From an uncultured Eubacteriales bacterium (lineage in GTDB: Bacteria; Bacillota; Clostridia; Oscillospirales; CAG-272), in contig CAKSQF010000020.1 in the NCBI GenBank assembly GCA_934486825.1, positions 1 through 40,254 of the forward strand: DNA of 40,254 bases. The letters run 5' to 3'. Below, one piece after another: positions 1 through 8,542 of the stretch. The position numbers and the translations under genes are program-made. The first letter of the stretch is position 1. Each line of letters begins with the position of its first letter. The notes beneath the pieces are model-generated. The model was not told where the DNA came from. It was given only the letters and a program-made list of their open reading frames with translations, and searched no databases.

Positions 1-75
1 GCAACCGCTATCGTAGCAGTTATCGCTGTTCTTACTCTCGCAGGCACAATGGTAGCCGCAAAGAAGAGACACTGA
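1..75 (+). CDS. C-terminal end of a surface protein (partial)
   Basis: The frame open from base 1 reads about 17 hydrophobic residues (rich in Ala, Val, Ile, Leu), then AAKKRH and a TGA stop at 73-75. A hydrophobic helix followed by a short basic tail at the extreme C-terminus is the usual end of a sortase-type cell-wall sorting signal. The LPxTG-like motif would lie just upstream, outside the window. It could also be a simple tail-anchored membrane protein. A terminator follows 30 bases later, so this gene is not co-transcribed with the glycosidases by default. Confidence 0.6.
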   Translation, partial: ATAIVAVIAVLTLAGTMVAAKKRH

Positions 76-105
76 TTGAGCTTTTGATTAAGTAAAAAAC
101 CGTAA

Positions 106-138
106 GACGGCGTATATGCAGATATACGCCGTCTTTTT
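106..138 (+). terminator. Intrinsic terminator
   Basis: A perfect 12-bp stem (106-117 with 122-133) closes a 4-base loop and is followed by TTTTT. It ends the upstream surface-protein gene. Confidence 0.9.
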
Positions 139-205
139 GGAAGAAGAAAGTTGTTTGTGGTGACGCGGTGTCGGTTTGCGCCGCTTGCCGGAAAGGTTAT
201 TTTTG

Positions 206-2659
206 ATGAAAAAAATTGTATCGCTCTTGCTTGCGGCGGCAACCTGCTTTACCTTTGCCGCATGCAATCGTCAGGGTCCTGCGGAAACGACAACGGCGGC
301 AACGACAACGGGTCAGAATACCGAGCCTGTTGATCCGTCGGAGGTCAATTCACTTAAGACCGCAGATACCGAGGGGACCGAAACCTTCAAGAACCCGCTT
401 CTGACCTGCCGTATGGAAAAAGCATGGAGAAACTACGGCTTCGGAGACCCGTTTGTAATGAGATGGAACGGAAAATATTATCTGTATCCTTCGACAAAGG
501 ACGGAGAGCGCGGAATACAGGTGTGGACATCGGACGACCTTGTAAACTGGGAGTACGGCGGACTTTGTGCAAAGGATCGCGTTGTCACCGGTGCATATGC
601 TCCCGAGGTTACATATTATAATGGATATTTTTATATGGTGACTTCTCCCGCGGGACAGGGTCACTACACCCTGCGCAGTACATCTCCGCTCGGCCCATTT
701 GAGGTTGTGACCGGAAACTGGGGACATTCGATAGACGGTCATATATTTATCGACAATAATGGTAAATGGTATTTTTACAGTGCAAACGGTGCCGGAATAA
801 AGGTTTATCCCATGTCGTCGCCAACAGAGGTATCGGATGCCGGAACAGATACCGGCGCCTATATGGAGGGCTGGACCGAGGGACCGATGGTCATATACTA
901 CGACGGCGTGTATTATATGACATATACCGGCAACCATGTATGGAGTAAGGGATACCGTATCGAATATGCTACAAGTACGCGTAACCCGCTGACATTCAAA
1001 GAGGGCGGAAATTCGCCGCTTCTTGTTTCGACAGAGGATAACTGCTACGGCATAGGACATAATTCGCTCGTTATGGGTCCGAATCTTGACAGCTTCTATA
1101 TCGTGTATCATACCACCGACGGAAAAGTTCCTCAGAGAGATACAAGAATAGACCGCCTTGTGCTCAACGGAACTTATATGGAGGTTCTCGGACCGACGAC
1201 CGATAATCAGCAGAAGCCGGAGATGCCCGATGTTTATTCGTATTTTACGACAGGCTCTGATATTTCCGCATGGGATATCCTGTCCGGCGCACTGTCGGAT
1301 ACGGGACTTGTCCTCTCAGCAGGCGGAAGAGCCTTGTCAAACGATTCGTTCGGTAAAAGATACACTATCGAAGCAAATCTGCTTTCGATAAGCGGAAGTA
1401 ATGCCGGTATCATATTCGGCTATAAAGATGACAACAACTACGGAAAAGTTGTTTTCGATACCGAAAAGCAGCAGCTTGTCGTAACATTTGTCATTAACGG
1501 AACTGCAAACGAGCAGCGTAAGGATCTCGTAAAGAGCTTCAAAGAGGATTATAACTTCAATGCTCTCCAGATGCTTACGGTAAGACGCGACGGCGATTCG
1601 TACGAATTTCTCGTAAACAACCGCCCGCTTATCAAGGCGACCGAGAGCGGTCTCGGGAACGGAAGATCGGGCGTTGTTGCCGAGGGCGGGGCGACGATAG
1701 GCTTTACCGGAATAGTCGGTGATGCATATCAGTCGTCGCTCAGAAAATACTACAAGCCGATATCCGGAAGTCTTGAAGCAATCACATGCTTTGAAACAAA
1801 ATATGAGGATAATGCGAGATTCAATACCTCGCATGCATCGCTGGTCACCTCCGCGGATAAATATTATAATTATACCGTAAATGTGTCGGCTGCCGGTAAG
1901 TATGACCTGACTTTTAAGTATAAGTCGGAAGAAGAGGTAACACTTGAAATTTATCAGAACGGAAAGCTGCTGAAAACGGTTACATTGCCGTCAACCGCAG
2001 GTAAGGAAGCCGCTTATATCGAACATGATGTCGGGCTTGAGGCGGGACTCGGAATGATAAGCTTCCATTATCTGACCGGAAGCGCAACCGTTACAAAATA
2101 CGACTTTGTGCTTTCTGCCGAGGTTACGCCGATAAATAATGACTTCGGTAAAAACAAGGGTACACCGGTTTACTCGGATGATAAGTGGACGGTAAGCGGC
2201 GGTAAGCTTGTCCTTGGCGGCGAGCTTTACGGAAAAATACTTTACGGCAATAAGGGCTGGTGTAATTACACGGTTTCCGCCGATATAACGCCTTCCGACG
2301 GTAATATCAATCTGGGAATAGTGTTCCGCGCAACAAATCCGTCAACCGGTAACAGCGGTAACCTTAAAATGGGCAATGACTATTATGAGGGTTATTCGGT
2401 AATGCTTGTGAATGACGGACTGGTTCTCGGAAAGGTCAATTACAAGTGGAACGATGTGAAGCGCTATAAGGTGCGGATAAATAATAATCAGACGTATAAT
2501 CTGAAGATACAGGTCGAGGACGCGACCATTAAGGTCTGGCTTGACGGCGAGCTTGTTATAGAGTATACCGATGCCAATCCTTATACGCACGGTCTTGTCG
2601 GTTTCCGCGGATACGAAAGCGCCGGGGCGTTTGATAACTTCACTGTTACGCCCGGATGA
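206..2659 (+). CDS. GH43 family multidomain lipoprotein glycosidase (paralogue 1)
   Basis: Predicted exported lipoprotein of 817 aa. The start is ATG 206, nine bases after GGAAAGG (190-196); an upstream TTG at 176 lacks such a site. The signal peptide ends in lipobox FAAC with Cys20, followed by a Thr-rich linker. A five-bladed GH43 propeller spans about 60-340: GDPF with Asp81 (expected general base), IDGH with Asp177 (pKa-modulating Asp) and WTEGP with Glu225 (general acid). Then come a concanavalin-like sandwich (about 342-520), a CBM6-like sandwich (about 520-637) and a DUF1080/LamG-like C-terminal domain (640-817). GH43 enzymes are arabinofuranosidases, xylosidases, arabinanases or exo-1,3-galactanases; the substrate cannot be read here. 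It has its own downstream terminator, separating it from the GH2 operon. Three further paralogues follow. Confidence 0.9.
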   Translation: MKKIVSLLLAAATCFTFAACNRQGPAETTTAATTTGQNTEPVDPSEVNSLKTADTEGTETFKNPLLTCRMEKAWRNYGFGDPFVMRWNGKYYLYPSTKDGERGIQVWTSDDLVNWEYGGLCAKDRVVTGAYAPEVTYYNGYFYMVTSPAGQGHYTLRSTSPLGPFEVVTGNWGHSIDGHIFIDNNGKWYFYSANGAGIKVYPMSSPTEVSDAGTDTGAYMEGWTEGPMVIYYDGVYYMTYTGNHVWSKGYRIEYATSTRNPLTFKEGGNSPLLVSTEDNCYGIGHNSLVMGPNLDSFYIVYHTTDGKVPQRDTRIDRLVLNGTYMEVLGPTTDNQQKPEMPDVYSYFTTGSDISAWDILSGALSDTGLVLSAGGRALSNDSFGKRYTIEANLLSISGSNAGIIFGYKDDNNYGKVVFDTEKQQLVVTFVINGTANEQRKDLVKSFKEDYNFNALQMLTVRRDGDSYEFLVNNRPLIKATESGLGNGRSGVVAEGGATIGFTGIVGDAYQSSLRKYYKPISGSLEAITCFETKYEDNARFNTSHASLVTSADKYYNYTVNVSAAGKYDLTFKYKSEEEVTLEIYQNGKLLKTVTLPSTAGKEAAYIEHDVGLEAGLGMISFHYLTGSATVTKYDFVLSAEVTPINNDFGKNKGTPVYSDDKWTVSGGKLVLGGELYGKILYGNKGWCNYTVSADITPSDGNINLGIVFRATNPSTGNSGNLKMGNDYYEGYSVMLVNDGLVLGKVNYKWNDVKRYKVRINNNQTYNLKIQVEDATIKVWLDGELVIEYTDANPYTHGLVGFRGYESAGAFDNFTVTPG

Positions 2660-2693
2660 TCGGTAAAAAGAACCGGTAATCCTGCTATATCCG

Positions 2694-2729
2694 AAAAATC
2701 AGAGGATCTGTCAGGATCCTCTGATTTTT
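2694..2729 (+). terminator. Intrinsic terminator after GH43 paralogue 1
   Basis: A 15-bp perfect inverted repeat (2694-2708 with 2715-2729) has a 6-base loop and its 3' arm ends in TTTTT. It separates GH43 paralogue 1 from the GH2 operon. Confidence 0.9.
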
Positions 2730-2795
2730 GTTGTTTTTTGCTCTGAGCATATGTCGGATCGGAAACGGTTTTTATCGGATTTCACAAAAAAAGGA

Positions 2796-2824
2796 TTGAC
2801 ATAAATCCGGTTTTATGGTAAAAT
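2796..2824 (+). promoter_or_regulatory. Sigma-A-type promoter of the GH2-GH43 operon
   Basis: TTGACA (2796-2801), a 17-base spacer and TAAAAT (2819-2824) lie about 40 bases before the ribosome binding site of the beta-galactosidase gene. No clear operator palindrome is visible next to it. Confidence 0.85.
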
Positions 2825-2872
2825 TCAAAAAGAAATACGCAAAAAAGTATTATTTCTTGATATAAGGAGAAA

Positions 2873-5800
2873 ATGATGATTTTTGATTATACTTACCATA
2901 GAAACCTTTCGCATCTGCATGTCGGATGTGACGCTCCGAGAGCCTATTTTATTCCGTACAAGTCGGATGAGGGTGCAGAAAAGGGTAACCGCGCTGCGTC
3001 GTATTATTTCAGATCGCTTTGCGGACGCTGGAATTTCCGCTTTTACCGCCGCTGTGAGGAAATAGGCGATTTCTGTTCCGACTCCTTCGATAACGTCTAT
3101 TCCGACAGCATAGATGTTCCGAGAAGCTGGCAGACAGTGCTCGGTGCGGGATATGATATTCCTCAGTATACAAACTATATTTATCCGATCCCGATAGATC
3201 CTCCGCACGTGCCGGAGGACAATCCGTGCGGACTTTATCACCGAAGTCTTGTGCTCGGTGAAAACGAGCTTGACGGGCATGATGTCAAAATAGTTTTCGA
3301 GGGTGTTGATTCCTGCTTCTACCTTTTTGTCAATAATGAGTTTGCCGCATACAGTCAGGTGAGCCATATGACAAGCGAGATCGATATTACAAAATATGTT
3401 CATCCCGGTGAAAATGACCTGAAGGTCGTTGTTGTGAAATGGAGCGACGGCACCTATCTTGAGGATCAGGATAAGCTTCGCTTCTCGGGAATATTCAGAG
3501 AGGTTTACCTGCTTTTCAGAGAAAAAATACGCATCGAAGATGTGCATGTCTCAAATACTCTGTCGGATGATTTTTCAACCGGAAAGATTAACGCGGAGAT
3601 ATTTGCAAATGCAAAAGCCGATATAAACTACCGCCTTGTCGATCCGCGCGGTAACGTGCTTGAAGCCGGAACCGTTTGCTGTGACAGACACGGCTGCCTT
3701 GAACTGAAAGTCGGCTCGCCCGTGCTCTGGAATGACGAGACACCGAACCTGTATGAGCTGTACCTCTCCTGCGGCAGTGAGCATATACGTCTGGAAATCG
3801 GTATGCGCAGGGTCGAGATAAAGGGCAAGGTTGTCCTTGTAAACGGCAAAAAGGTTAAGGCAAAGGGAATGAACCGCCATGACAGTCATCCGCTACTCGG
3901 TGCGGCAACCCCGTATGAGCATATGCTCCGCGATCTTTACATAATGAAGGCGCACAATATAAATATGGTGCGTACAAGTCATTATCCGAACGATCCCCGC
4001 TTTTTGGAACTTTGCGACAGACTCGGATTTTACGTCTGCGATGAAGCGGATATCGAAAGCCACGGAATGAACGAGATCGGCAGATGGAACTGGCTTACCG
4101 ACAGCCCCGAATGGACGGCGGCGTTCATGGACAGAGTTGACCGCATGGTCGCAAGGGACAGAAACCATTCGTGCGTGATAATGTGGTCGCTCGGTAACGA
4201 AAACGGATACGGAAACAATCAGCTTCTTATGTATAAGAAGCTTCACGATATGTTCCCGGGAGTTATCGTCCACTGCGAGGACAGCTCAAGATACGGTTTC
4301 AATGAATATATCAAAAAAGACAAAAACACTGCCGGTTCGGATGCAACCGACGTCGAAAGCAGAATGTATCCCGGTCTTTCCGAAATAAAAAAATATTATC
4401 TCGACAATAAACATGTGACAAAGCCGCTGTTTCTCTGCGAATATGCACATGCTATGGGTAACAGCGGGGGCGACCTTGAGGATTACTGGCAGCTTATATA
4501 CGCAAATGACGACTTTTTCGGTGGTTGCATATGGGAGTTTACCGACCATTCGGTCGATGCGGGAGATGTTCACGGCAGTAAATACCTTTACGGCGGCGAT
4601 TTCGGAGATATACCGAACAGTTCGAATTTCTGTGTTGACGGAATGGTTTACCCGGACAGACGTCCGCACAGCTCACTTGTCGAATATAAGCAGGTGCTCC
4701 GTCCGTGCAGACTTGTTTCGTTTGACCGAGAAACAGGCAGGCTGAAGCTGCGCAATATGCGTACATTTACCGATCTTTCTGATATCGACCTTTACATAAA
4801 AGTCCGCAGAAACGGAAAAGTCACCACAGAGCAGAGAATATGTTCGCTGAAGATCGCCCCCGGCTCCGTAAGGACATATTCGCTTGACAGAACAATGTTC
4901 GAGAACCTGTCGGGAATATGTACACTGGATCTTGCGTTTGTTTCGTCGGTTTCACATCCGTGGTCGGAAGCGGGTTATGAGATCGGTAAGGAGCAGATAA
5001 TTCTTGAGTCACCCGTCGCCGGAAGTACCGTATGTGAGCATGACCGCAAACCGCTCGGCTTCTCGGACGACGGCAGGACGGTGACGGTCACCGACGGAGA
5101 AAACAGCTATGCTGTCGATCGCCTGTCGGGACTTGTGACTTCGATAAAAGTGTCGGGCAGGGAACTTCTTTGTTCTCCGATCGGGCTGAATATCTGGCGC
5201 GCTCCAACCGATAATGATATGTATGTCAGAAGGGACTGGCAATGGCATATGATGCATGTCGCGCATACGTCGTGCAGATCGTTTGAGGTTACCGAAAAAT
5301 CGGAAAATAAGACAGTTGTCGAGGCGAACCTGATTCTCGGCGGAGACGGAAAGCTTCCGATAGCAAAAGTAAAGCAGAAATATATTTTCGAGGCGGGCAG
5401 GGGGCTGAGACTCGTCTGCCATGCTGATGTCCGTGAAGGACTGCCTCCTCTTCCGAGATTCGGATGGCAGTTCAAGGTCATAAAGAATGCGGAGTATCTT
5501 TCGTATTTCGGTATGGGACCGTACGAATCGTATCCCGATAAGAGACAGGCATCTTCGCTCGGATTTTATGAGTCCACGGTAACAGATCACTTTGAACACT
5601 ATATACGTCCGCAGGAAAACATGGCACATGCCGACTGCCGTTTCATGCGTGTCTGTGATGTGTCGGGTAACGGAATTATTGTAACCGGCGATAATTTCAG
5701 CTTTAACTGCTCGCATTTCACTCCCGAACAGCTCACAAATACCGCACATGACTTTGAACTGAAGCCGCTTGAAGAGACTGTGGTCAATATAGACTACAGA

Positions 5801-5941
5801 CATGCGGGTATAGGCTCAAACTCCTGCGGTCCGACACTGAACGAAAAGTATGCTCTTTGCAACCGCGTGATTGATTTTGAGGTCGGGATAAGACCGACGC
5901 GTATCGGGGATAACGACCCTTTTGATGAGCTGAACCGATAA
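2873..5941 (+). CDS. lacZ: GH2 beta-galactosidase (LacZ family), cytoplasmic
   Basis: Long-form beta-galactosidase of 1022 aa, almost the length of E. coli LacZ. In order it has a jelly-roll sugar-binding domain, an immunoglobulin-like domain, a TIM barrel and a C-terminal Bgal_small_N domain. The acid/base is Glu443 in WSLGNEN; the nucleophile is Glu523 in CEYAHAMGNS. NRHDSHP matches the conserved barrel motif NRHEHHP of LacZ. There is no signal peptide, so it acts on galactosides already imported. The SD AAGGAG (2864-2869) is 3 bases from ATG 2873 and 6 from ATG 2876; the second may be the real start. First gene of an operon with three secreted GH43 enzymes, suggesting breakdown of a galactose-containing polymer (inference). 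A related GH2 specificity is possible. Confidence 0.93.
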   Translation: MMIFDYTYHRNLSHLHVGCDAPRAYFIPYKSDEGAEKGNRAASYYFRSLCGRWNFRFYRRCEEIGDFCSDSFDNVYSDSIDVPRSWQTVLGAGYDIPQYTNYIYPIPIDPPHVPEDNPCGLYHRSLVLGENELDGHDVKIVFEGVDSCFYLFVNNEFAAYSQVSHMTSEIDITKYVHPGENDLKVVVVKWSDGTYLEDQDKLRFSGIFREVYLLFREKIRIEDVHVSNTLSDDFSTGKINAEIFANAKADINYRLVDPRGNVLEAGTVCCDRHGCLELKVGSPVLWNDETPNLYELYLSCGSEHIRLEIGMRRVEIKGKVVLVNGKKVKAKGMNRHDSHPLLGAATPYEHMLRDLYIMKAHNINMVRTSHYPNDPRFLELCDRLGFYVCDEADIESHGMNEIGRWNWLTDSPEWTAAFMDRVDRMVARDRNHSCVIMWSLGNENGYGNNQLLMYKKLHDMFPGVIVHCEDSSRYGFNEYIKKDKNTAGSDATDVESRMYPGLSEIKKYYLDNKHVTKPLFLCEYAHAMGNSGGDLEDYWQLIYANDDFFGGCIWEFTDHSVDAGDVHGSKYLYGGDFGDIPNSSNFCVDGMVYPDRRPHSSLVEYKQVLRPCRLVSFDRETGRLKLRNMRTFTDLSDIDLYIKVRRNGKVTTEQRICSLKIAPGSVRTYSLDRTMFENLSGICTLDLAFVSSVSHPWSEAGYEIGKEQIILESPVAGSTVCEHDRKPLGFSDDGRTVTVTDGENSYAVDRLSGLVTSIKVSGRELLCSPIGLNIWRAPTDNDMYVRRDWQWHMMHVAHTSCRSFEVTEKSENKTVVEANLILGGDGKLPIAKVKQKYIFEAGRGLRLVCHADVREGLPPLPRFGWQFKVIKNAEYLSYFGMGPYESYPDKRQASSLGFYESTVTDHFEHYIRPQENMAHADCRFMRVCDVSGNGIIVTGDNFSFNCSHFTPEQLTNTAHDFELKPLEETVVNIDYRHAGIGSNSCGPTLNEKYALCNRVIDFEVGIRPTRIGDNDPFDELNR

Positions 5942-5963
5942 AACAACAAAAGATGCAGACCTG

Positions 5964-6003
5964 CTGTGCCTTTCAGACCGGATAACGGATTTGAAAGGCA
6001 CAG
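5964..6003 (+). repeat. Intercistronic 12-bp hairpin before GH43 paralogue 2
   Basis: A perfect 12-bp inverted repeat (5964-5975 with 5992-6003) with a 16-base loop sits between the GH2 stop codon and the SD of the next gene. It has no T-tract, so it is unlikely to terminate. It may stabilise or separate the two parts of the message. Confidence 0.7.
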
Positions 6004-6028
6004 ATACAAGGAAAGGAATTGTCATAAA

Positions 6029-8521
6029 ATGAAGCTGTACACAAAGATCGTTGCGGGAATAATTGCCGCATCAATGCTTGTTGCCTTTGCGGGATGTGCA
6101 AGAACCGTCCCACCGGAAGATTTTACCACGACGACAGGCACAACGACCGTAATTCCCGAGATAAACGAACTTAAGACGGTGAATACCGACGGCATAAACT
6201 TCTATACCAATCCGCTTATAACGAGGGAAAGTCACGGCGGCGCCGCATATTCGACATCGATAGGTGTCGGTGACCCGTTTGTAATGAGATGGAACGGCAA
6301 GTACTATATGTACCCGTCGTCGGGAAGAACGAATATGGTCTATTGCTGGACCTCTGATGACCTTGTCAACTGGAAGTATGAGGGTCGCGTGGCAAAGGGC
6401 AAGGAACTCGGGGCGGCGTATGCTCCCGAGGTCACCTACTATAACGGCTGGTTTTATATGGTCACATCGCCGAACGGCGGCGGACATTATACGCTCAGAA
6501 GTAAATCGCCGCTCGGACCGTTCGAATTTGTCACCGATAACTGGGGACATAAGATCGACGGACATATCTTTATAGACGATGACGGCAAGTGGTATTTTTA
6601 CAGCGCAAATGGCGAGGGAATAATGGTCTACCCGATGTCCTCACCGATAAAGGTGTCGAATACCCCGAGCAAAACCGGTGCGTATATGGACGGCTGGACC
6701 GAGGGTCCTATGGTAATAAAATATAACGGCGTGTATTATCTTACATATACCGGGAACCACGTTTTGAGCAGAGGCTACCATATAAACTACGGAACGAGTA
6801 CAAAAAGCTGTAAATCCTTCAATGAAGGCTCAAACAGCCCGATTCTGCTGAACACGGGGGAAGAGGTGTATGCAATAGGACACAGCTCCACCGTAATGGG
6901 TCCGAATCTCGACAGCTACTATATCGTCTACCATTCGAGGATAGAAAGCGACGGTTCACGCAGAATGAATATCGATCGCCTTGAACTCAACGGTACATAT
7001 ATGGAGGCACTCGGACCAACCGTGACAGGTCAGCAGACTCCTCAGCTCCCCGACATAAGCTCATCGTTTGTTTCCGGAAGCGATCTGTCGGCATGGACTG
7101 TCGCGTCCGGAATGCAGACAAGTGCGGGACTGGCACTTTCGCCCGGCGGCAGTGTCCTTTCAAATCGGTCATTCGGTAAAAAATATACCGCCGAGATAAA
7201 TATGCTCGGTATATCGGGCGGCAGTGCGGGCGCTGTTTTCGGATACACAGATGATAACAATTTCGGTTTGGCACTTTTTGATGTCGCATCCCAGCAGCTC
7301 GTCGTCATCTTCACCGTCAACGGTGAAAGTGAAGAGCACAGGGTTGACCTTGTGAAGAGCTTCAATGAGGATTACGATTTCTCCGCTCTCCAGATGATTA
7401 CCGTAAGACGTGACGGAACCGACTATAAGTTCCTTGTCAATAACAGAGAGCTTGCCTCATTCGAGAGTAAACTCGGCGACGGAAAAATAGGTGTCCGTGC
7501 CGACGGCGCGGAAGCAACCGTCGGATTTGTCGCTGCAACCGAGGCTGTCAATCAGTCTTCGATGAAGGATTACTTCAAGCCTGTTCCGGGAAGCTTTCAG
7601 GCGATAAACTGCATGGAGGACGATTTTGAATCTACGGAAAAATCGACGACCTCCGTCGCTTCGGTTAAGATCAAGGCGGGAAAATATTATAATTATACCG
7701 TAAATATCAGCGGAAGCGACGGCAAAAAACAGCTTGATCTTTCGATAGAGTACAGATCGACCGAGCAGACACAGGTTGAGATATATCAGAACGGAACCAT
7801 CGTCGGAACAGTCACGCTGCCGGCAAGCCCGAATAAAAAATCAACCGCCGTATTCCGTGGTCTTGAGCTGGATGTCGGTCTCGGTACGGTAAGCTTCAGG
7901 TATGCGGACGGCGGTGCGACCGTCACATCCTATGAATTTACCGAATCGACCGAGGTGACCGGATTCAACAGAACCTTCGAAAAAAAGAATGACCTTAAAG
8001 GTAATTATACGGACGGTGAATGGACGGTTTCGGACGGTAAGCTCAGACTGAGCGGAACCGATTGCTCAATCGGAAAGATCCTCTTCGGAAACAATGGCTA
8101 CGGTGACTATACCGTGTCTGCCGATCTGTCGGTAAGCAGTATAAAGAACGGAAGCTTCGGTCTGATCGTGAGAGGTACGAATCCCGCAAACGGTAAGGAA
8201 AACAGCGGCAAGGACCGCCTTGATCTCGGAACAAATTATCTTCAGGGATATTGTGTGAGCCTGACCGAAAACGGAGTGGTGCTTTCCAAGATAAATTACA
8301 ACTTCAAATCGCTGAAAACATATAAATTCACTCCCGAGCTCGGGAAAGAGTATAATCTGAAGGTTGTTGCCGACGGCGCGACCCTCACGGTATATCTTGA
8401 CGGAGCAGAGATCATAAGATATACCGATTCCGATCCGTTTGTCTGCGGAGGAGTCGGAGTAAGAGGAGTTGACAGCGTCGGAACGGTTGATAATTTCATT
8501 CTGACAAAAAATTTATCATAA
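6029..8521 (+). CDS. GH43 family multidomain lipoprotein glycosidase (paralogue 2)
   Basis: Predicted exported lipoprotein of 830 aa. The start is ATG 6029 behind AAGGAAAGGAA (6008-6018); the open frame reaches back to 5966, but that part contains the intercistronic hairpin. The lipobox is FAGC with Cys23, then a TTTTGTTT linker. The GH43 triad is Asp82 (GDPF), Asp177 (IDGH) and Glu225 (WTEGP). The active-site stretch WGHKIDGH closely matches paralogue 1. Accessory domains follow in the same order: concanavalin-like sandwich, CBM6-like sandwich with NYTVNISG, and a DUF1080/LamG-like domain ending near residue 830. It is second in the GH2 operon, and the next gene starts 21 bases after its stop. 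Substrate not determinable from sequence. Confidence 0.9.
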   Translation: MKLYTKIVAGIIAASMLVAFAGCARTVPPEDFTTTTGTTTVIPEINELKTVNTDGINFYTNPLITRESHGGAAYSTSIGVGDPFVMRWNGKYYMYPSSGRTNMVYCWTSDDLVNWKYEGRVAKGKELGAAYAPEVTYYNGWFYMVTSPNGGGHYTLRSKSPLGPFEFVTDNWGHKIDGHIFIDDDGKWYFYSANGEGIMVYPMSSPIKVSNTPSKTGAYMDGWTEGPMVIKYNGVYYLTYTGNHVLSRGYHINYGTSTKSCKSFNEGSNSPILLNTGEEVYAIGHSSTVMGPNLDSYYIVYHSRIESDGSRRMNIDRLELNGTYMEALGPTVTGQQTPQLPDISSSFVSGSDLSAWTVASGMQTSAGLALSPGGSVLSNRSFGKKYTAEINMLGISGGSAGAVFGYTDDNNFGLALFDVASQQLVVIFTVNGESEEHRVDLVKSFNEDYDFSALQMITVRRDGTDYKFLVNNRELASFESKLGDGKIGVRADGAEATVGFVAATEAVNQSSMKDYFKPVPGSFQAINCMEDDFESTEKSTTSVASVKIKAGKYYNYTVNISGSDGKKQLDLSIEYRSTEQTQVEIYQNGTIVGTVTLPASPNKKSTAVFRGLELDVGLGTVSFRYADGGATVTSYEFTESTEVTGFNRTFEKKNDLKGNYTDGEWTVSDGKLRLSGTDCSIGKILFGNNGYGDYTVSADLSVSSIKNGSFGLIVRGTNPANGKENSGKDRLDLGTNYLQGYCVSLTENGVVLSKINYNFKSLKTYKFTPELGKEYNLKVVADGATLTVYLDGAEIIRYTDSDPFVCGGVGVRGVDSVGTVDNFILTKNLS

Positions 8522-8542
8522 ATCGGATTTACGGAGGAAAAA

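Noticed and set aside
176..205. Upstream TTG start for GH43 paralogue 1
   Set aside because: ATG 206 has GGAAAGG at proper spacing and begins a standard lipoprotein signal peptide; the extra ten residues would disturb it.
350..1111. Long minus-strand open frame opposite GH43 paralogue 1
   Set aside because: The plus strand holds a clear GH43 gene; the antisense product has no recognisable family or ribosome site. Similar shadows at 5009-5803 and 10993-11838 were dropped for the same reason.
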